Below are positions 17,844 to 27,519 of a DNA stretch of 64,000 nucleotides, piece by piece (the stretch's first letter is position 1; every line of letters starts with the position of its first letter). Below the pieces are notes generated by a model, which saw nothing but the letters and a program-made list of their open reading frames with translations, made no database searches and was not told where the DNA came from. A program made the position numbers and the translations under genes. The DNA is from Scytonematopsis contorta HA4267-MV1 (GTDB lineage: Bacteria; Cyanobacteriota; Cyanobacteriia; Cyanobacteriales; Nostocaceae). The stretch covers positions 62,001 to 126,000 of the forward strand of contig JAHHIC010000054.1 in NCBI GenBank assembly GCA_019359035.1, given 5' to 3'.

Positions 17844-18836
17844 TTAGTACACATTTGAAATTGTTTTTATTAATTTTTGTTCTGTATGAGATTTTGCTAT
17901 TATTTGCCATACACACAAAAACAGTAATTTATACAAATACAATCCTATCAAACGTTTGGGGTTTAATTTGATAGCTTTAATTATCCAAATTATTGTTTGC
18001 CAATAATCGTGACAACTATAACTTTTATGTAACAAGTAAATATAAAAATTACTTGCAGATAAATTATAGATATACTGAGAAATTTCTGGATGTCTCTTTC
18101 GAGAATCTGCCATCATCAGCTCATAGCCGTTTGCCATTACCATATAACTACGAGACATACTACCTGCTACCTGACGATACCCAACTAAAAATTCTGGGAC
18201 AACTCGATATTGGTAACATTCAGCAATTCGTAAATAAATATCCCAGTCTTCGCAACCCTGACCGTTCTTTGCTCTAAATTCAGAGTTATAGCCACCAATT
18301 TTATCGAAACATTCACGACGAATTAAAGGTACGCTTGCATTACCGATAAAATTACTATCTACCAAAGCTGGGTAAACACTTCCTTCAACACTTTGAATCG
18401 TTAAATAAAAAGACGAATCGCACTTATCCAGAATTACATCATTTTCATCAATTTCTACTGACCAACAATAAACTAATCCAGCAAATTCATCTGCTGACTC
18501 TAGACATTTTACCTGTTTTTCTAATTTTTGCGGATACCAAATATCATCAGCGTCAATTGGAGCAATATATTCTCCTTTAGATTTGGCTATCCCTAAATTA
18601 CGTGCTACAGCAACACCTGAATTCAACTGCTGTAATAAAATAACGCGCTCATCTTGCTGTCTAAATCTGGTAACAATTTCGGCTGTTCTATCTTGTGAAC
18701 CATCATCAATTACTAGAACCTCAATATTTTCATAAGTTTGAGAAAGAACAGAAGTGAGAGTTCTTTCAATAAAAAGTTCTGCATTATACGCAGGAATAAT
18801 TACTGATACTAGTGGAAAGAAATTGTTGCTCATCAT
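17844..18836 (-). CDS. Family 2 glycosyltransferase
   Basis: About 330 aa. The reading frame extends to a TTG at 18842, but ATG codons at 18836 and 18833 are better starts. VSVIIPAYNAE opens the GT-A domain, VIDDGSQDR and DADD (95-98) follow, then a section with GCEDWDIYLRIA and YRQVAGSMS. The C-terminal part is hydrophobic (about 280-315) and may attach to the membrane. It belongs to the exopolysaccharide locus; the sugar is unknown. Confidence 0.85.
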   Translation of the reverse strand: MMSNNFFPLVSVIIPAYNAELFIERTLTSVLSQTYENIEVLVIDDGSQDRTAEIVTRFRQQDERVILLQQLNSGVAVARNLGIAKSKGEYIAPIDADDIWYPQKLEKQVKCLESADEFAGLVYCWSVEIDENDVILDKCDSSFYLTIQSVEGSVYPALVDSNFIGNASVPLIRRECFDKIGGYNSEFRAKNGQGCEDWDIYLRIAECYQYRVVPEFLVGYRQVAGSMSRSYMVMANGYELMMADSRKRHPEISQYIYNLSASNFYIYLLHKSYSCHDYWQTIIWIIKAIKLNPKRLIGLYLYKLLFLCVWQIIAKSHTEQKLIKTISNVY

Positions 18837-18920
18837 CTTCAAAATAAGAAGTTTAATTTTTAATTTTTACCTGCTCAAAACTGAGATTTAATAGTAATTA
18901 TTACAACCTATTAAATAGTA

Positions 18921-19907
18921 TTAAACTAAAGTATTGCTAATACGAAAAAAAATAGACAATAAATGCCGTAAACTGCGAGTATATTGGTGTAATTTATTAT
19001 ATATACCCGCTCCCAAATGGCAAGAAACGAGAATCGCAAAACTTAAGCGAATACAGTTTATTGAATAGCGTAGAGTTGGGTAATGTAAAATTGCTTGATT
19101 CAAAAGATATATTGCTTCCTTGTAGTTACCATCCTGCACAGCTAACCAAGATTGATAGCGATACAAATTTCCATAAGCTCTATTCCTTAAATAGAAAGAA
19201 TCCAAGGGTACACCCCTAAAGTTTTTTTCTATAACTTGAGCATGAATGTTTATCATTTCTAGTCGATTCTTTGAAGCGTTATTTTCATGCTGTCTATATA
19301 AAAGTAAAAATTCTTTGACTACAGTAATTTCATAAACATAAGCAATTCTAACCCACATATCAAAATCAGCAGCTATCGCAACACTTGGGTCAAATAGTCC
19401 GACTTTATCAAAACAACAAGCACGAACCATTGCAGAACTACCACTACCCACTACGTCTTCTACAATAATTTGCTCCCAAATATTACCTTTACTTGTATGA
19501 GCTACAGTAAATTTTGTTCGTTCTCCATTAGAGTTAATAAACTCTGTCCACGTATAGACTAACCCAACTGATGGATTTTCATTTAAACACAAAACTTGTT
19601 TTTCTAACTTAGTTTCTTTCCATAAATCATCTGCATCCAAGAAAGCTATATATTCACCCCGTGCTTGTAAAATACCTGTATTCCGAGCATTTGCCATACC
19701 TTGATTTTCTTGTGAAATTAGTCTAAAACGTGGGTCGTTGACTTCAGAAAACCATTCGATGATATTATCTGAACTGCCATCATTAATAACTATTAACTCA
19801 AAGTCAGTGAAAGTTTGCTTTAAAACACTATCAATTGTTTCTGGCAAATAACGCATTGCATTATATGCTGGAATTACAACAGAAACTTTTGGCAAAACAT
19901 CTAACAT
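18921..19907 (-). CDS. Family 2 glycosyltransferase (paralogue group B)
   Basis: 328 aa from the ATG at 19907; the reading frame reaches a TTG at 19928, but homology starts at LPKVSVVIPAYN. DADD is at 91-94. It shares an unusual stretch with the product of 21389-22357: INDGSSDNI(I/V)EWFS, followed by DPR and LISQ. The two are sister paralogues separated only by the flippase gene. The C-terminal third contains a helical region with NRAYGNLYRYQSWLA, also matched in the sister protein. Confidence 0.85.
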   Translation of the reverse strand: MLDVLPKVSVVIPAYNAMRYLPETIDSVLKQTFTDFELIVINDGSSDNIIEWFSEVNDPRFRLISQENQGMANARNTGILQARGEYIAFLDADDLWKETKLEKQVLCLNENPSVGLVYTWTEFINSNGERTKFTVAHTSKGNIWEQIIVEDVVGSGSSAMVRACCFDKVGLFDPSVAIAADFDMWVRIAYVYEITVVKEFLLLYRQHENNASKNRLEMINIHAQVIEKNFRGVPLDSFYLRNRAYGNLYRYQSWLAVQDGNYKEAIYLLNQAILHYPTLRYSINCIRLSFAILVSCHLGAGIYNKLHQYTRSLRHLLSIFFRISNTLV

Positions 19908-20057
19908 ATATTTAACTTTAATCTTCAAACACTAACGCTTTATCTATTGAATTAAATTTGATAATATTTCTTACGATTCAATCCAATCTGGCATACTTTT
20001 TTTAATTTGTCTAGTTTATCTAGCTCAACTTAATTAAGTTTTGCTACTTAATTAAAA

Positions 20058-21317
20058 CTACTTAAGTAGATTGCTTTTAAAAACATATCGAGTTGCCCAT
20101 ATAGTAAAAATAGGGATAGCAACTACTTGAGTAACAAGGACAGAAACAGCAACCCAATAAATTCCTCCCTTAACCACTGTTATCAAAGATATTCCAAAAA
20201 ACAACGTAAAAATTAAATTCCATGCAAGGTCAATATGAGCTTTATTAATAGCTTGCAATAATTGAGTAGTTGCATTAGATAAAGCAATAGGTACAGCACA
20301 AAAACAGATTAATATTAAAAGTGGAACTCCAGTTGCCCATTTTTGTCCAAAGATAACCGGAACATAAAAATGAGCTAAACTTGTTTGCAAAATTACTAGC
20401 GGGACTACTATAACAGCTATATTTTTCAAGCTACCTAAAAATCTTTTCTTTAACAACTTTAAATCAGTTCTAGCTTCACAGAAATGCGGATACCAAGCAG
20501 AACTCAAACCAGATAACACGCTTTGACTAATACCTAATCCAGCATTAAAAGCAAAAAAGTATATTCCTAGTGCCTCAGTACCGAGAAATCTTGCCACTAG
20601 TAAATAATCTATATTCATTCTGAGCTTTTGTAATAACTCAACTCCTAATGTCTTAGTCCCAAACTTTGTAATTTCTCGCCATTGGTCTAAGCTAAAATTT
20701 ATATTTGGTCGCCAAGGATGTTTGATGTAAGTAATAACAATCCATACAGGATATGTTATCACCATAGACCAAACTACAGCCCATACTCCCATTCCGGATA
20801 TGGCAAATATCACAACCATAATGTTGCATAGTATTGCGTGCATAGCATTACCTAATGCTTTTACTTCTAATCGATTTTCTCTTTCAATTAATGCTGATTG
20901 CACTAAAAAAATTGGAAACATTAAATAGATTAGTCCTAAAGTTCGGATAGGCAAAATTAATCCAGAATCTCCATAAAATTTAGATATAGGATATGCACAA
21001 AGGAATTGAATAACAAATAAAGAACAAAATAAAATCCAATTCAACCAATAAGATGTATTGCAGATAGTTTTTAAATCTTGCTCAGTTGCTTGGATTATTT
21101 TTGCTCCAATTCCTGTTTTTAAACTAAAAGTGTTGGCAAATTCAAAGATGGTATAAATAGCAGATACCATACCGTAATCATGCGGTGTAAAGATGCGAGC
21201 AAGAGTCACTGTTGTTGCCAGACGAAAAACACGCTGTACTAGTTCTGCTAAACCCAGCCAACCAATATTGCGGATAAATTTTTCGGATGCAAGTCTTTTT
21301 ATTTGCTGTTTTAGCAT
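20058..21317 (-). CDS. Wzx-type oligosaccharide flippase (MATE/MVF superfamily)
   Basis: 419 aa, almost entirely hydrophobic with about 12 membrane helices. The opening NIGWLGLAELVQRVFRLATTV and TPHDYGMVSAIYTIFEF match polysaccharide_synt (RfbX/Wzx) proteins, where ARI/LxPxDYG is common. It would flip undecaprenyl-linked repeat units across the inner membrane for Wzy polymerisation. Together with the Wzy-like and Wzz-like proteins it gives a Wzx/Wzy route, so the ABC exporter at 16014 may serve a different glycan or glycolipid. The start is the ATG at 21317. Confidence 0.87.
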   Translation of the reverse strand: MLKQQIKRLASEKFIRNIGWLGLAELVQRVFRLATTVTLARIFTPHDYGMVSAIYTIFEFANTFSLKTGIGAKIIQATEQDLKTICNTSYWLNWILFCSLFVIQFLCAYPISKFYGDSGLILPIRTLGLIYLMFPIFLVQSALIERENRLEVKALGNAMHAILCNIMVVIFAISGMGVWAVVWSMVITYPVWIVITYIKHPWRPNINFSLDQWREITKFGTKTLGVELLQKLRMNIDYLLVARFLGTEALGIYFFAFNAGLGISQSVLSGLSSAWYPHFCEARTDLKLLKKRFLGSLKNIAVIVVPLVILQTSLAHFYVPVIFGQKWATGVPLLILICFCAVPIALSNATTQLLQAINKAHIDLAWNLIFTLFFGISLITVVKGGIYWVAVSVLVTQVVAIPIFTIWATRYVFKSNLLK

Positions 21318-21388
21318 TATATTTGATGTTTTACTTGTAAAAAGTGTTTATGGAACCTCACGCAAAGCCGCAAAGGTTAAAATTACAG

Positions 21389-22357
21389 TTATTTGATGTT
21401 GTATACAAGATTGGAGAAGTATCTTCGTATGGAGTAAGCAAATTCTAAAAATTTACCATAGCTATTTACTCCAAGATATCGAGTTATGAATATTGCCAAA
21501 CTTAAGCGCATATATTCTCGTGTAAAACGCAGTTTGGGATTGTGTTGCAATGCTGCAGAGTGAAATATACTTGCTTGCTTTAAGTCTTGTGTTTCGCTTT
21601 GTAATGCTTTCCAAGCTAAGCAAATATTTGCATTGCCGTAACTATTATTTTTCAAGTAAAGTAAATCTGTTGGTAGTGTGTTAAAAGTTTTTTCGATTAC
21701 AGTATGGAACGATTGTTCCATAACTTGGTAATTTTTCGACATACTTGTGGGAATTTGTCGATAATTCGCTAGTGGTTCTTGGATAACTGCAAATTGATAA
21801 TCTTTAGCAATCCTAATCCAAATATCCCAATCTTCTAGCGAACGTAAGTTTTCGTCGAATCCAGAAACACTTTCAAAACAGCAACGACGAGCTATTACTG
21901 AAAGACAAGCAATTACATTTTGTTCAATTACTTCTCGTAAAATACTTCCTTGAGCATATGATTTCAAAATTCTTCCTGTAGATTTACCTTGCTCATCAAT
22001 TAGTTTTATCCAAGTATGAACTACAGCTATTGATGAATTTTGGTTTAAATAATTAACTTGTTTTTCTAATTTTGTTTTTTCCCATGTGTCATCGCTATCT
22101 AATAGTGCGATATATTCACCCTGAGAATTAGTAATACCTGTGTTGCGTGCAGATGATAGCCCTTTATTTGTTTGTGATATTAGTTTTACTCGTGGGTCTT
22201 CGATTTGAGAAAACCACTCTACAATATTATCTGAGCTTCCATCATTAATGATTAATACTTCAAAGTCTTGGAAGGTTTGTTGTAAAATACTCTCTAATGT
22301 TTCTGGGAGATATTTCATTGAATTATATGCTGGTACTATGACAGAAACTTTTGGCAT
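21389..22357 (-). CDS. Family 2 glycosyltransferase (paralogue group B)
   Basis: 322 aa. MPKVSVIVPAYNSM opens the domain, INDGSSDNIVEWFS follows, and the metal motif is DSDD at 87-90 instead of DADD. SLEDWDIWIRIAKDY and YRQIPTSMS follow. It is the sister of the product of 18921-19907. An AAGGAG ribosome-binding site lies 8 nt before the ATG at 22357, one of the strongest in the locus, which suggests independent translation after the break at the inverted repeats just upstream. Confidence 0.86.
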   Translation of the reverse strand: MPKVSVIVPAYNSMKYLPETLESILQQTFQDFEVLIINDGSSDNIVEWFSQIEDPRVKLISQTNKGLSSARNTGITNSQGEYIALLDSDDTWEKTKLEKQVNYLNQNSSIAVVHTWIKLIDEQGKSTGRILKSYAQGSILREVIEQNVIACLSVIARRCCFESVSGFDENLRSLEDWDIWIRIAKDYQFAVIQEPLANYRQIPTSMSKNYQVMEQSFHTVIEKTFNTLPTDLLYLKNNSYGNANICLAWKALQSETQDLKQASIFHSAALQHNPKLRFTREYMRLSLAIFITRYLGVNSYGKFLEFAYSIRRYFSNLVYNIK

Positions 22358-22470
22358 ACTTTTTCTCCTTTTTTTGATTAATTTTATTTTCCCTAGATTT
22401 TACGAATTGTCATTAGTTAGAGGTCATCCGTTGATAACCCATCAGTAAATCATTATTAAATCATCAGTAT

Positions 22471-22522
22471 CCAGGGAATAAATTCCCTGTCTAATAGCTC
22501 AAGTCCTCTGGAAGAGGACTGG
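22471..22522. repeat. About 52-bp inverted repeat, left copy
   Basis: Two palindromes joined by a spacer: CAGGGAATAAATTCCCTG and AGTCCTCTGGAAGAGGACT. The inverted counterpart is at 23107-23158, so the pair brackets the acetyltransferase gene. A third copy is at 34770-34819. Confidence 0.85.
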
Positions 22523-22530
22523 GGAATTGG

Positions 22531-23058
22531 TTACACAGTAGCACCATTTTTTATGCGAATTATTTTGGCTGGGTTCCCTGCGACTATTGATTCTGCAGGG
22601 ACATTTTTTACTACTATTGAACCTGCCCCAATTACTGCATCATCTCCAACCGTAATATCACCTATAATCACTACACTTGTACCTATTTCCACATTATTTC
22701 CAATTTTTGGTGAGTTGCTATATGAACCATCTGATAACTTTTTATTACCAATTGTTGTAGAATGTCTCAAAACACAATTTGCACCAATAATTGTTTGATT
22801 ATTGATAACTATGGCGTGAGGGTGATGGAGTTGTAAATTACTTCCAATTTGAACACTAACAGGAATTTCAACTCCAAAAATATACTCAACAACAATTTGA
22901 TAAAAGAAGCGGTACAAAGTAGATATTATCTTCAAAATTTTGGGAACTCTATCCAAGACTTGGGCAGTACGAAACATCAGTAAAATCAGCCGAGACTTAA
23001 AACTAGTACCTTTGTTGACTTGCCAATCTTGTAAAATATATTTAATAAAATCTTGCAT
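22531..23058 (-). CDS. Serine O-acetyltransferase-like hexapeptide acyltransferase
   Basis: 175 aa. Residues about 1-70 are helical, and about 75-165 form a left-handed beta-helix with hexapeptide repeats (VQIGSNLQLHH, VINNQTIIGANC, IGNNVEIGTSVVI, GDITVGDDAVIGAG). The fold and the PHAIVINN region resemble serine acetyltransferases, but in this locus it more likely acetylates a sugar of the polymer. The ATG at 23058 has GGGAGG 10 nt upstream. The longer frame to 23106 only reads into the flanking repeat. The gene sits between two inverted copies of a 52-bp repeat, as if it were a cassette. Confidence 0.82.
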   Translation of the reverse strand: MQDFIKYILQDWQVNKGTSFKSRLILLMFRTAQVLDRVPKILKIISTLYRFFYQIVVEYIFGVEIPVSVQIGSNLQLHHPHAIVINNQTIIGANCVLRHSTTIGNKKLSDGSYSNSPKIGNNVEIGTSVVIIGDITVGDDAVIGAGSIVVKNVPAESIVAGNPAKIIRIKNGATV

Positions 23059-23106
23059 TGTTGTTGTACCTCCCAAATAGAATAAATTATTTATCAACCC
23101 ACTCAC

Positions 23107-23158
23107 CCAGTCCTCTTTAGAGGACTTAAGCTTTTAGACAGGGAATTTATTCCCTGGC
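23107..23158. repeat. About 52-bp inverted repeat, right copy
   Basis: Inverted counterpart of 22471-22522. It contains the palindromes AGTCCTCTTTAGAGGACT and CAGGGAATTTATTCCCTG. The differences between the copies lie in the loops and spacer, while the stems are kept, which suggests selection for structure or recent spread. Confidence 0.85.
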
Positions 23159-23343
23159 TTTTATTTCCTAGCTTTTATTTCCTAACTTTTATTCCCTGGC
23201 TTTTATTCCCTGGCTTTTATTCCCTGGCTTTTATTTCCTAGCTTTTATTTCCTAGCTTTTATTCCCTAGCTTTTATTTCCTAGCTTTTATTTCCTAGCTT
23301 TTATTCCCTGGCTTTTATTCCCTGGCTTTTATTTCCTAGCTTC
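23156..23343. repeat. 14-bp tandem array (about 13 units)
   Basis: Units of the type GGCTTTTATTCCCT, with a variant TTTCCTA in place of TTCCCTG, run directly on from the 52-bp repeat. The period is 14, twice the 7-bp period of the other spacer arrays. The array ends about 10 bp before the stop codon of the Wzy-like gene. The related array at 34690-34778 lies beside the third repeat copy. Confidence 0.9.
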
Positions 23344-23353
23344 TAATCTCTGA

Positions 23354-24799
23354 CTACTCTTGGTTATTCGTAAAAATAGGAATATTTTTATGTGTTGAAT
23401 AATGATTCCAATCCCACCCAGCAATTGCCAAAAATGTCCACCAATAGAAAAACATAGTGGTATGGCTCCAAATATTTTCAGTAATCATCCCCACAGTTAT
23501 TGCTAAAATTATCCCCAATAAACTGATACATAGATTTCGTTGCAATGGGTGAGATGAATTTTTAAATAGCAACACAAGACGTGTTACCTGAGCAATAAAA
23601 AATGTGATGTAAGTTGTGAAACCAACAATTCCTCCTTCCACCAAAGCACGGACGTAATCATTGTGAGGTAAAAGTCCATTGGTGCTAATTTTCATACTGA
23701 CACCCAAACCATAGCCAAGTAGAGGAAACTGTTCGCATTGCTTTAATAAATAAGTCCATTGAGAAAGACGCCAATTAAAGCTGTTGTTATCTGTTTGAGA
23801 AAGCAAAATTGCTCTATCTACGGGGAGATATGGATTTATCAGTGGTGTATTTGCAACAGAGCTAAGACGTTCCTGTCCAAATGGCGTACTAGCAAATAGA
23901 CCTATTACTAATGCGAATAGAACGATTCCACCTATTAAGTTAACTAAGCTTAATCTGGGAACAATTAGCACGGTGACAAAAACCGCGAGCATCATTAAGC
24001 TAAATAGAGCTTTGCTACCAACATAGAAAAAAGCAAGTAAACTCAACATTATTAACCAACGCCACGGTCTTGTTGACTTAATTAATTGCCAACAAACTAT
24101 GGCAATAAATAACAAAATGAAAGTAGCGAAAGTATTCGGATGTCCCAAAGTTCCATTAATACGCGAACCAGTATCAAATCCATTACCTGGTATTGGGAGA
24201 AAATAACTAGGTAATACCCCAGGTAAAACTATTTGCAGGGTTCCCACCACTAAAGGTGCAACTGTTGCCAGCAGTAATTGAGATATGATTTTTTCTGGAT
24301 GTATTCTGTCTTTTAACTGCATCACCAGTAAATAAACCATCAACCAAGAAAATAATCGTACCCATTCACGAGCGCTATCTGCCAAAGCTGAACCATTTAA
24401 ACCCAGACCACCAAAAGGTAAAAGTATTACCCACAAACCTTGTAAAATTACCCAAGCTGCAAAAAACCACCAAAAGCGATCGCATTTTATCGAGCGACCC
24501 TGTAACACCGCCACAATCAGATAAAGTATAGTTAAAGCATCAACTGTAATGGCATAAACAGCAGGTAGTTGCAGGGAAGAAAAAGGGTCTAAGGAACTAC
24601 GCACAATCAGTAATCCCATCACCGCTTGTTCAAAGCAAGTAAAAAAGTAGATTAGTCCCACCACTGCTACAATTGGGATAGCCAATAGCAAAGGGTTAGT
24701 AGCAACCAGAAAACCCGATGTAACCCCAAAAACAATACACCCCAAGCCAATCCAAGGTATTCGACGTATCAGAGAACCAGCATGATGGAGTATTGGCAT
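23354..24799 (-). CDS. O-antigen ligase/polymerase family protein (Wzy-like)
   Basis: 481 aa with about 11-12 membrane helices and a large periplasmic loop in the second half. The loop holds NSFNWRLSQW and GYGLGVS, and LLPHNDYVRALVEGGIVG carries the conserved His-Asn region of the Wzy_C/RfaL family. It polymerises or ligates lipid-linked repeat units on the periplasmic side. It lies 2 bp after the Wzz-like gene, so the two are one operon. The start is the ATG at 24799. Confidence 0.87.
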   Translation of the reverse strand: MPILHHAGSLIRRIPWIGLGCIVFGVTSGFLVATNPLLLAIPIVAVVGLIYFFTCFEQAVMGLLIVRSSLDPFSSLQLPAVYAITVDALTILYLIVAVLQGRSIKCDRFWWFFAAWVILQGLWVILLPFGGLGLNGSALADSAREWVRLFSWLMVYLLVMQLKDRIHPEKIISQLLLATVAPLVVGTLQIVLPGVLPSYFLPIPGNGFDTGSRINGTLGHPNTFATFILLFIAIVCWQLIKSTRPWRWLIMLSLLAFFYVGSKALFSLMMLAVFVTVLIVPRLSLVNLIGGIVLFALVIGLFASTPFGQERLSSVANTPLINPYLPVDRAILLSQTDNNSFNWRLSQWTYLLKQCEQFPLLGYGLGVSMKISTNGLLPHNDYVRALVEGGIVGFTTYITFFIAQVTRLVLLFKNSSHPLQRNLCISLLGIILAITVGMITENIWSHTTMFFYWWTFLAIAGWDWNHYSTHKNIPIFTNNQE

Positions 24800-24801
24800 T
24801 A

Positions 24802-26208
24802 TTACCTAATCCCCCAATTTTGAGATGTGGTAATTTCGACACCATACTTGTCTTTCCTAGTATTACTAGCTACCTCCAACAGCAATATTACGCCAATCCC
24901 TAAAATGCTTCCAAACACACCCCCTAAAATAAATACAACTGTAGGCTTAGGCTCAAGAGGAGATGTAGGTTGTTTTGCTGTTTCCATAATGCGGATATTA
25001 CCTACCAACTGAACTTCTGCAATCCGTGCTTCTTCTAGTTTTGTCTGTAATAACTGCAATGATGCTGTTGCTTGTTCCCGTTTGCGGGTCATTGTAGTTA
25101 ATGGCTGCTGACGTATTGGTAATTGTGCTAATCGGGTTTGTAGTTGCTTGCGTTGAGCTTGTAAAACTTTTAATTTGTTTTCCAGAGCTTCACGTTCAAC
25201 TTCATTATTAATCAACTGAGTAGTAAAATTTTGACTAATTTCATCTGTTGCTGCATTCCCAGTAATGGAAGAACTGCTTGCAGAACTGGGAGATACACGA
25301 GCCAACTGCTGATTATACAATTCACTCATTGCATCACGCTGAGCAATTAAATCTTGCAGAATTGGATGACTTTCAGTAAAACGTAAACGAGTCTCACCTA
25401 TTTTGGTGTCTAAGGAAACAAGTTGAGCGCGTATCTTTTTGAGTTCCTCATCTTGTCCCTTACGTACTGAAGTATACCCAGTACTAATACTCTGAGTCTG
25501 AGTAATTCTCCTCAGTGAATTTGCTTGTGTTGTAGTTGCAGCAAGCTGGGTAGATACTACTCTCTCTTCTTCTTCAATTCTGGAAATACTTGCTACTATA
25601 TTTTGGGTTTGGTCGTTTAAAGAAACAATCCCACTTTCTCTTCTGTAATTATTTTCAGCAGCTTCCGCTTCCTCAACTCTAAGTTTTGCTTTAGGAACCT
25701 CAACTTCTAAAAATTTTCTTACATTCGCAGCTTCTCTACGCACACCTTGAACACTTTCTTCAACAACTGATTCTGCGACTGCATTGAGTACAGCAGCAGC
25801 CAATACAGGGTCTTTACTTTTATAGCTGAGTTTGAAAATGCTTGTTGCTGGGAGAAGACTAACATTCAAACCTTCGGCGATTTCATCGGCTGTTAGTTTA
25901 ACTTTAGCACTACTAGCAAGTTTGGCGACAGTACGGTTGAGAGTCGGTTCTGCTTTCACTAGTTCGGCTTGATTTGCCAATGGACTAGAACCTGTTGGTG
26001 TACTCCCAGGTACTTGTGCCAAGTCACGGCCCAATTCTGAGACACTGACACTTTTTTCATCAAGTATCAATTGTAATGATGTTTGGTAAACAGGTGGAGT
26101 AACAGATAAATAGACTGCCGAACCAGCGATGACAGACCCGAAAGTAGCAAGTCCAAACTTATAGTATTTTCTGAAAGCCGATGATAAGGATAAAGTAGTT
26201 TTAGCCAT
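24802..26208 (-). CDS. Wzz/GNVR chain-length or polysaccharide export regulator
   Basis: 468 aa. A membrane helix at about 15-35 (FGLATFGSVIAGSAVYLSV) precedes a periplasmic Wzz domain, then a long coiled coil (about 165-400) and a second helix (about 425-447) with the Pro-rich TSPLEPKPT just before it, as in Wzz/GNVR proteins. It sets the chain length in Wzy-dependent synthesis. There is no C-terminal tyrosine kinase domain after helix 2 (the protein ends 20 residues later), so a separate kinase would be needed if there is Wzc-type control. The start is the ATG at 26208. Confidence 0.87.
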   Translation of the reverse strand: MAKTTLSLSSAFRKYYKFGLATFGSVIAGSAVYLSVTPPVYQTSLQLILDEKSVSVSELGRDLAQVPGSTPTGSSPLANQAELVKAEPTLNRTVAKLASSAKVKLTADEIAEGLNVSLLPATSIFKLSYKSKDPVLAAAVLNAVAESVVEESVQGVRREAANVRKFLEVEVPKAKLRVEEAEAAENNYRRESGIVSLNDQTQNIVASISRIEEEERVVSTQLAATTTQANSLRRITQTQSISTGYTSVRKGQDEELKKIRAQLVSLDTKIGETRLRFTESHPILQDLIAQRDAMSELYNQQLARVSPSSASSSSITGNAATDEISQNFTTQLINNEVEREALENKLKVLQAQRKQLQTRLAQLPIRQQPLTTMTRKREQATASLQLLQTKLEEARIAEVQLVGNIRIMETAKQPTSPLEPKPTVVFILGGVFGSILGIGVILLLEVASNTRKDKYGVEITTSQNWGIR

Positions 26209-26266
26209 TGTAAGTAACTTGCGCTCGCAACCGTAAACTGCGTCAAAGAATTGTGGATTTGGAATT

Positions 26267-27502
26267 TTATATTTTAGATTCCAAATTTTGAATTAGTTGA
26301 TTATCCTGAATAATTACGTCTTGTGTTACCGATTGATAAAGACTTATTTCTGGTGGACTCAAGACATTAACATGATTTGAATTTAACACATTAGCGTAAA
26401 GTTGCAAATTGTCAGAAGTAATTTGCTGCCAATTGTAATTTAATTGAGTGTATTCTTTCGCTTTTTTAGCCATAATAGCCATTTCAAAAGGGTGACTAAT
26501 TGCCCAATCTAAACAATCAATACAGGAGTCCAAATTGCCTGCTTTAAACATAACACCTCTCTCTTTACCCAATAACTGTTGATGAGGTGAAATATCACTA
26601 GCTACAACTGGAATACTTTCTTGCATTGCTTCCATCATAGCTAAAGGTAATCCTTCCAAATCAGAAGGAAGAGCAAATAATCCTGCACCTCGAACTATCT
26701 CCCAAAGTTTTTTACCCTGTAGTTCACCAGCCAATATAACATCAGGATTTTTAGAAATCTTATCTAACAAGCTAATAGCATAAGACTTCGCTTCACTAAC
26801 ACCACCGACTAAAACCAATTTCCATCCTATAGCATTGAGACGAGAAAAAGCATCAATAAGTAAATCTGGACGCTTTTCTGGAACCTGTCTACCCAAAAAC
26901 AAAATATATCGTTTTGGTATTAATCCCAAAGATGAAACGTAAGAGAAATTAGCATCAGATTCTAAATATTTTGCAGGAGCTGTAGGAATATAGGCTGTTT
27001 GTTTGTTGTACTTTTTCAGAAAGTAAGATTGTAAATCTTGAGAAACAACAATTATTCCATCGGCAAAGCGAACTGCCATTTTTTCACCCGTATAAATTAA
27101 ACGGCTGGAAAAATTTCCCCACTTGGCACGTTGCCAATCTAAACCATGACAGGTGACAACAATCTTTCCCTTAGAAATAAATTTCGATAATCCACTAAAC
27201 AATGCAGGTCCTAAAGCATGAAAATGGATAATATCATATTGCACTCCACTAGATGCTATAGCACCCAAAGCTGAGCTAATAAATGCGTCTATACCTTTGT
27301 AATCCAAAGCTGGAAAAGGAAGGATTCGTACACCTTGAAAGTCATAGCTTTTAAACCAAGCGCTCTCAGTATAAGAACATCGAGCAAAAATATCTACTGA
27401 ATGACCTTGCGCTACCATACGAGGGTAAACTTCCGCACAGTAATGCTCAATACCTCCTTGTTTAGGGGGTAATCCTTTAGAACCAATAACAGCTATTTTC
27501 AT
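26267..27502 (-). CDS. Family 4 glycosyltransferase
   Basis: 411 aa GT-B enzyme. The N-terminal domain has KIAVIGSKGLPPKQGGIEHY, a glycine-rich loop often seen in GT4 enzymes of exopolysaccharide loci. The C-terminal domain has the EX7E signature in LEGLPLAMMEAM. A GTG at 27517 is possible, but I prefer the ATG at 27502 because homology begins there. The C-terminal 50 residues are not conserved. It probably transfers a retaining-type sugar early in repeat-unit assembly. Confidence 0.84.
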   Translation of the reverse strand: MKIAVIGSKGLPPKQGGIEHYCAEVYPRMVAQGHSVDIFARCSYTESAWFKSYDFQGVRILPFPALDYKGIDAFISSALGAIASSGVQYDIIHFHALGPALFSGLSKFISKGKIVVTCHGLDWQRAKWGNFSSRLIYTGEKMAVRFADGIIVVSQDLQSYFLKKYNKQTAYIPTAPAKYLESDANFSYVSSLGLIPKRYILFLGRQVPEKRPDLLIDAFSRLNAIGWKLVLVGGVSEAKSYAISLLDKISKNPDVILAGELQGKKLWEIVRGAGLFALPSDLEGLPLAMMEAMQESIPVVASDISPHQQLLGKERGVMFKAGNLDSCIDCLDWAISHPFEMAIMAKKAKEYTQLNYNWQQITSDNLQLYANVLNSNHVNVLSPPEISLYQSVTQDVIIQDNQLIQNLESKI

Positions 27503-27519
27503 TAGTTTAACTTTCACCC

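Noticed and set aside
22531-23058. Cysteine biosynthesis gene cysE
   Set aside because: The fold fits, but the place in a polysaccharide locus makes a sugar acetyltransferase as likely, so no symbol is given.
23156-23343. CRISPR array
   Set aside because: Units are 14 bp in direct tandem without unique spacers, and no cas genes are near.
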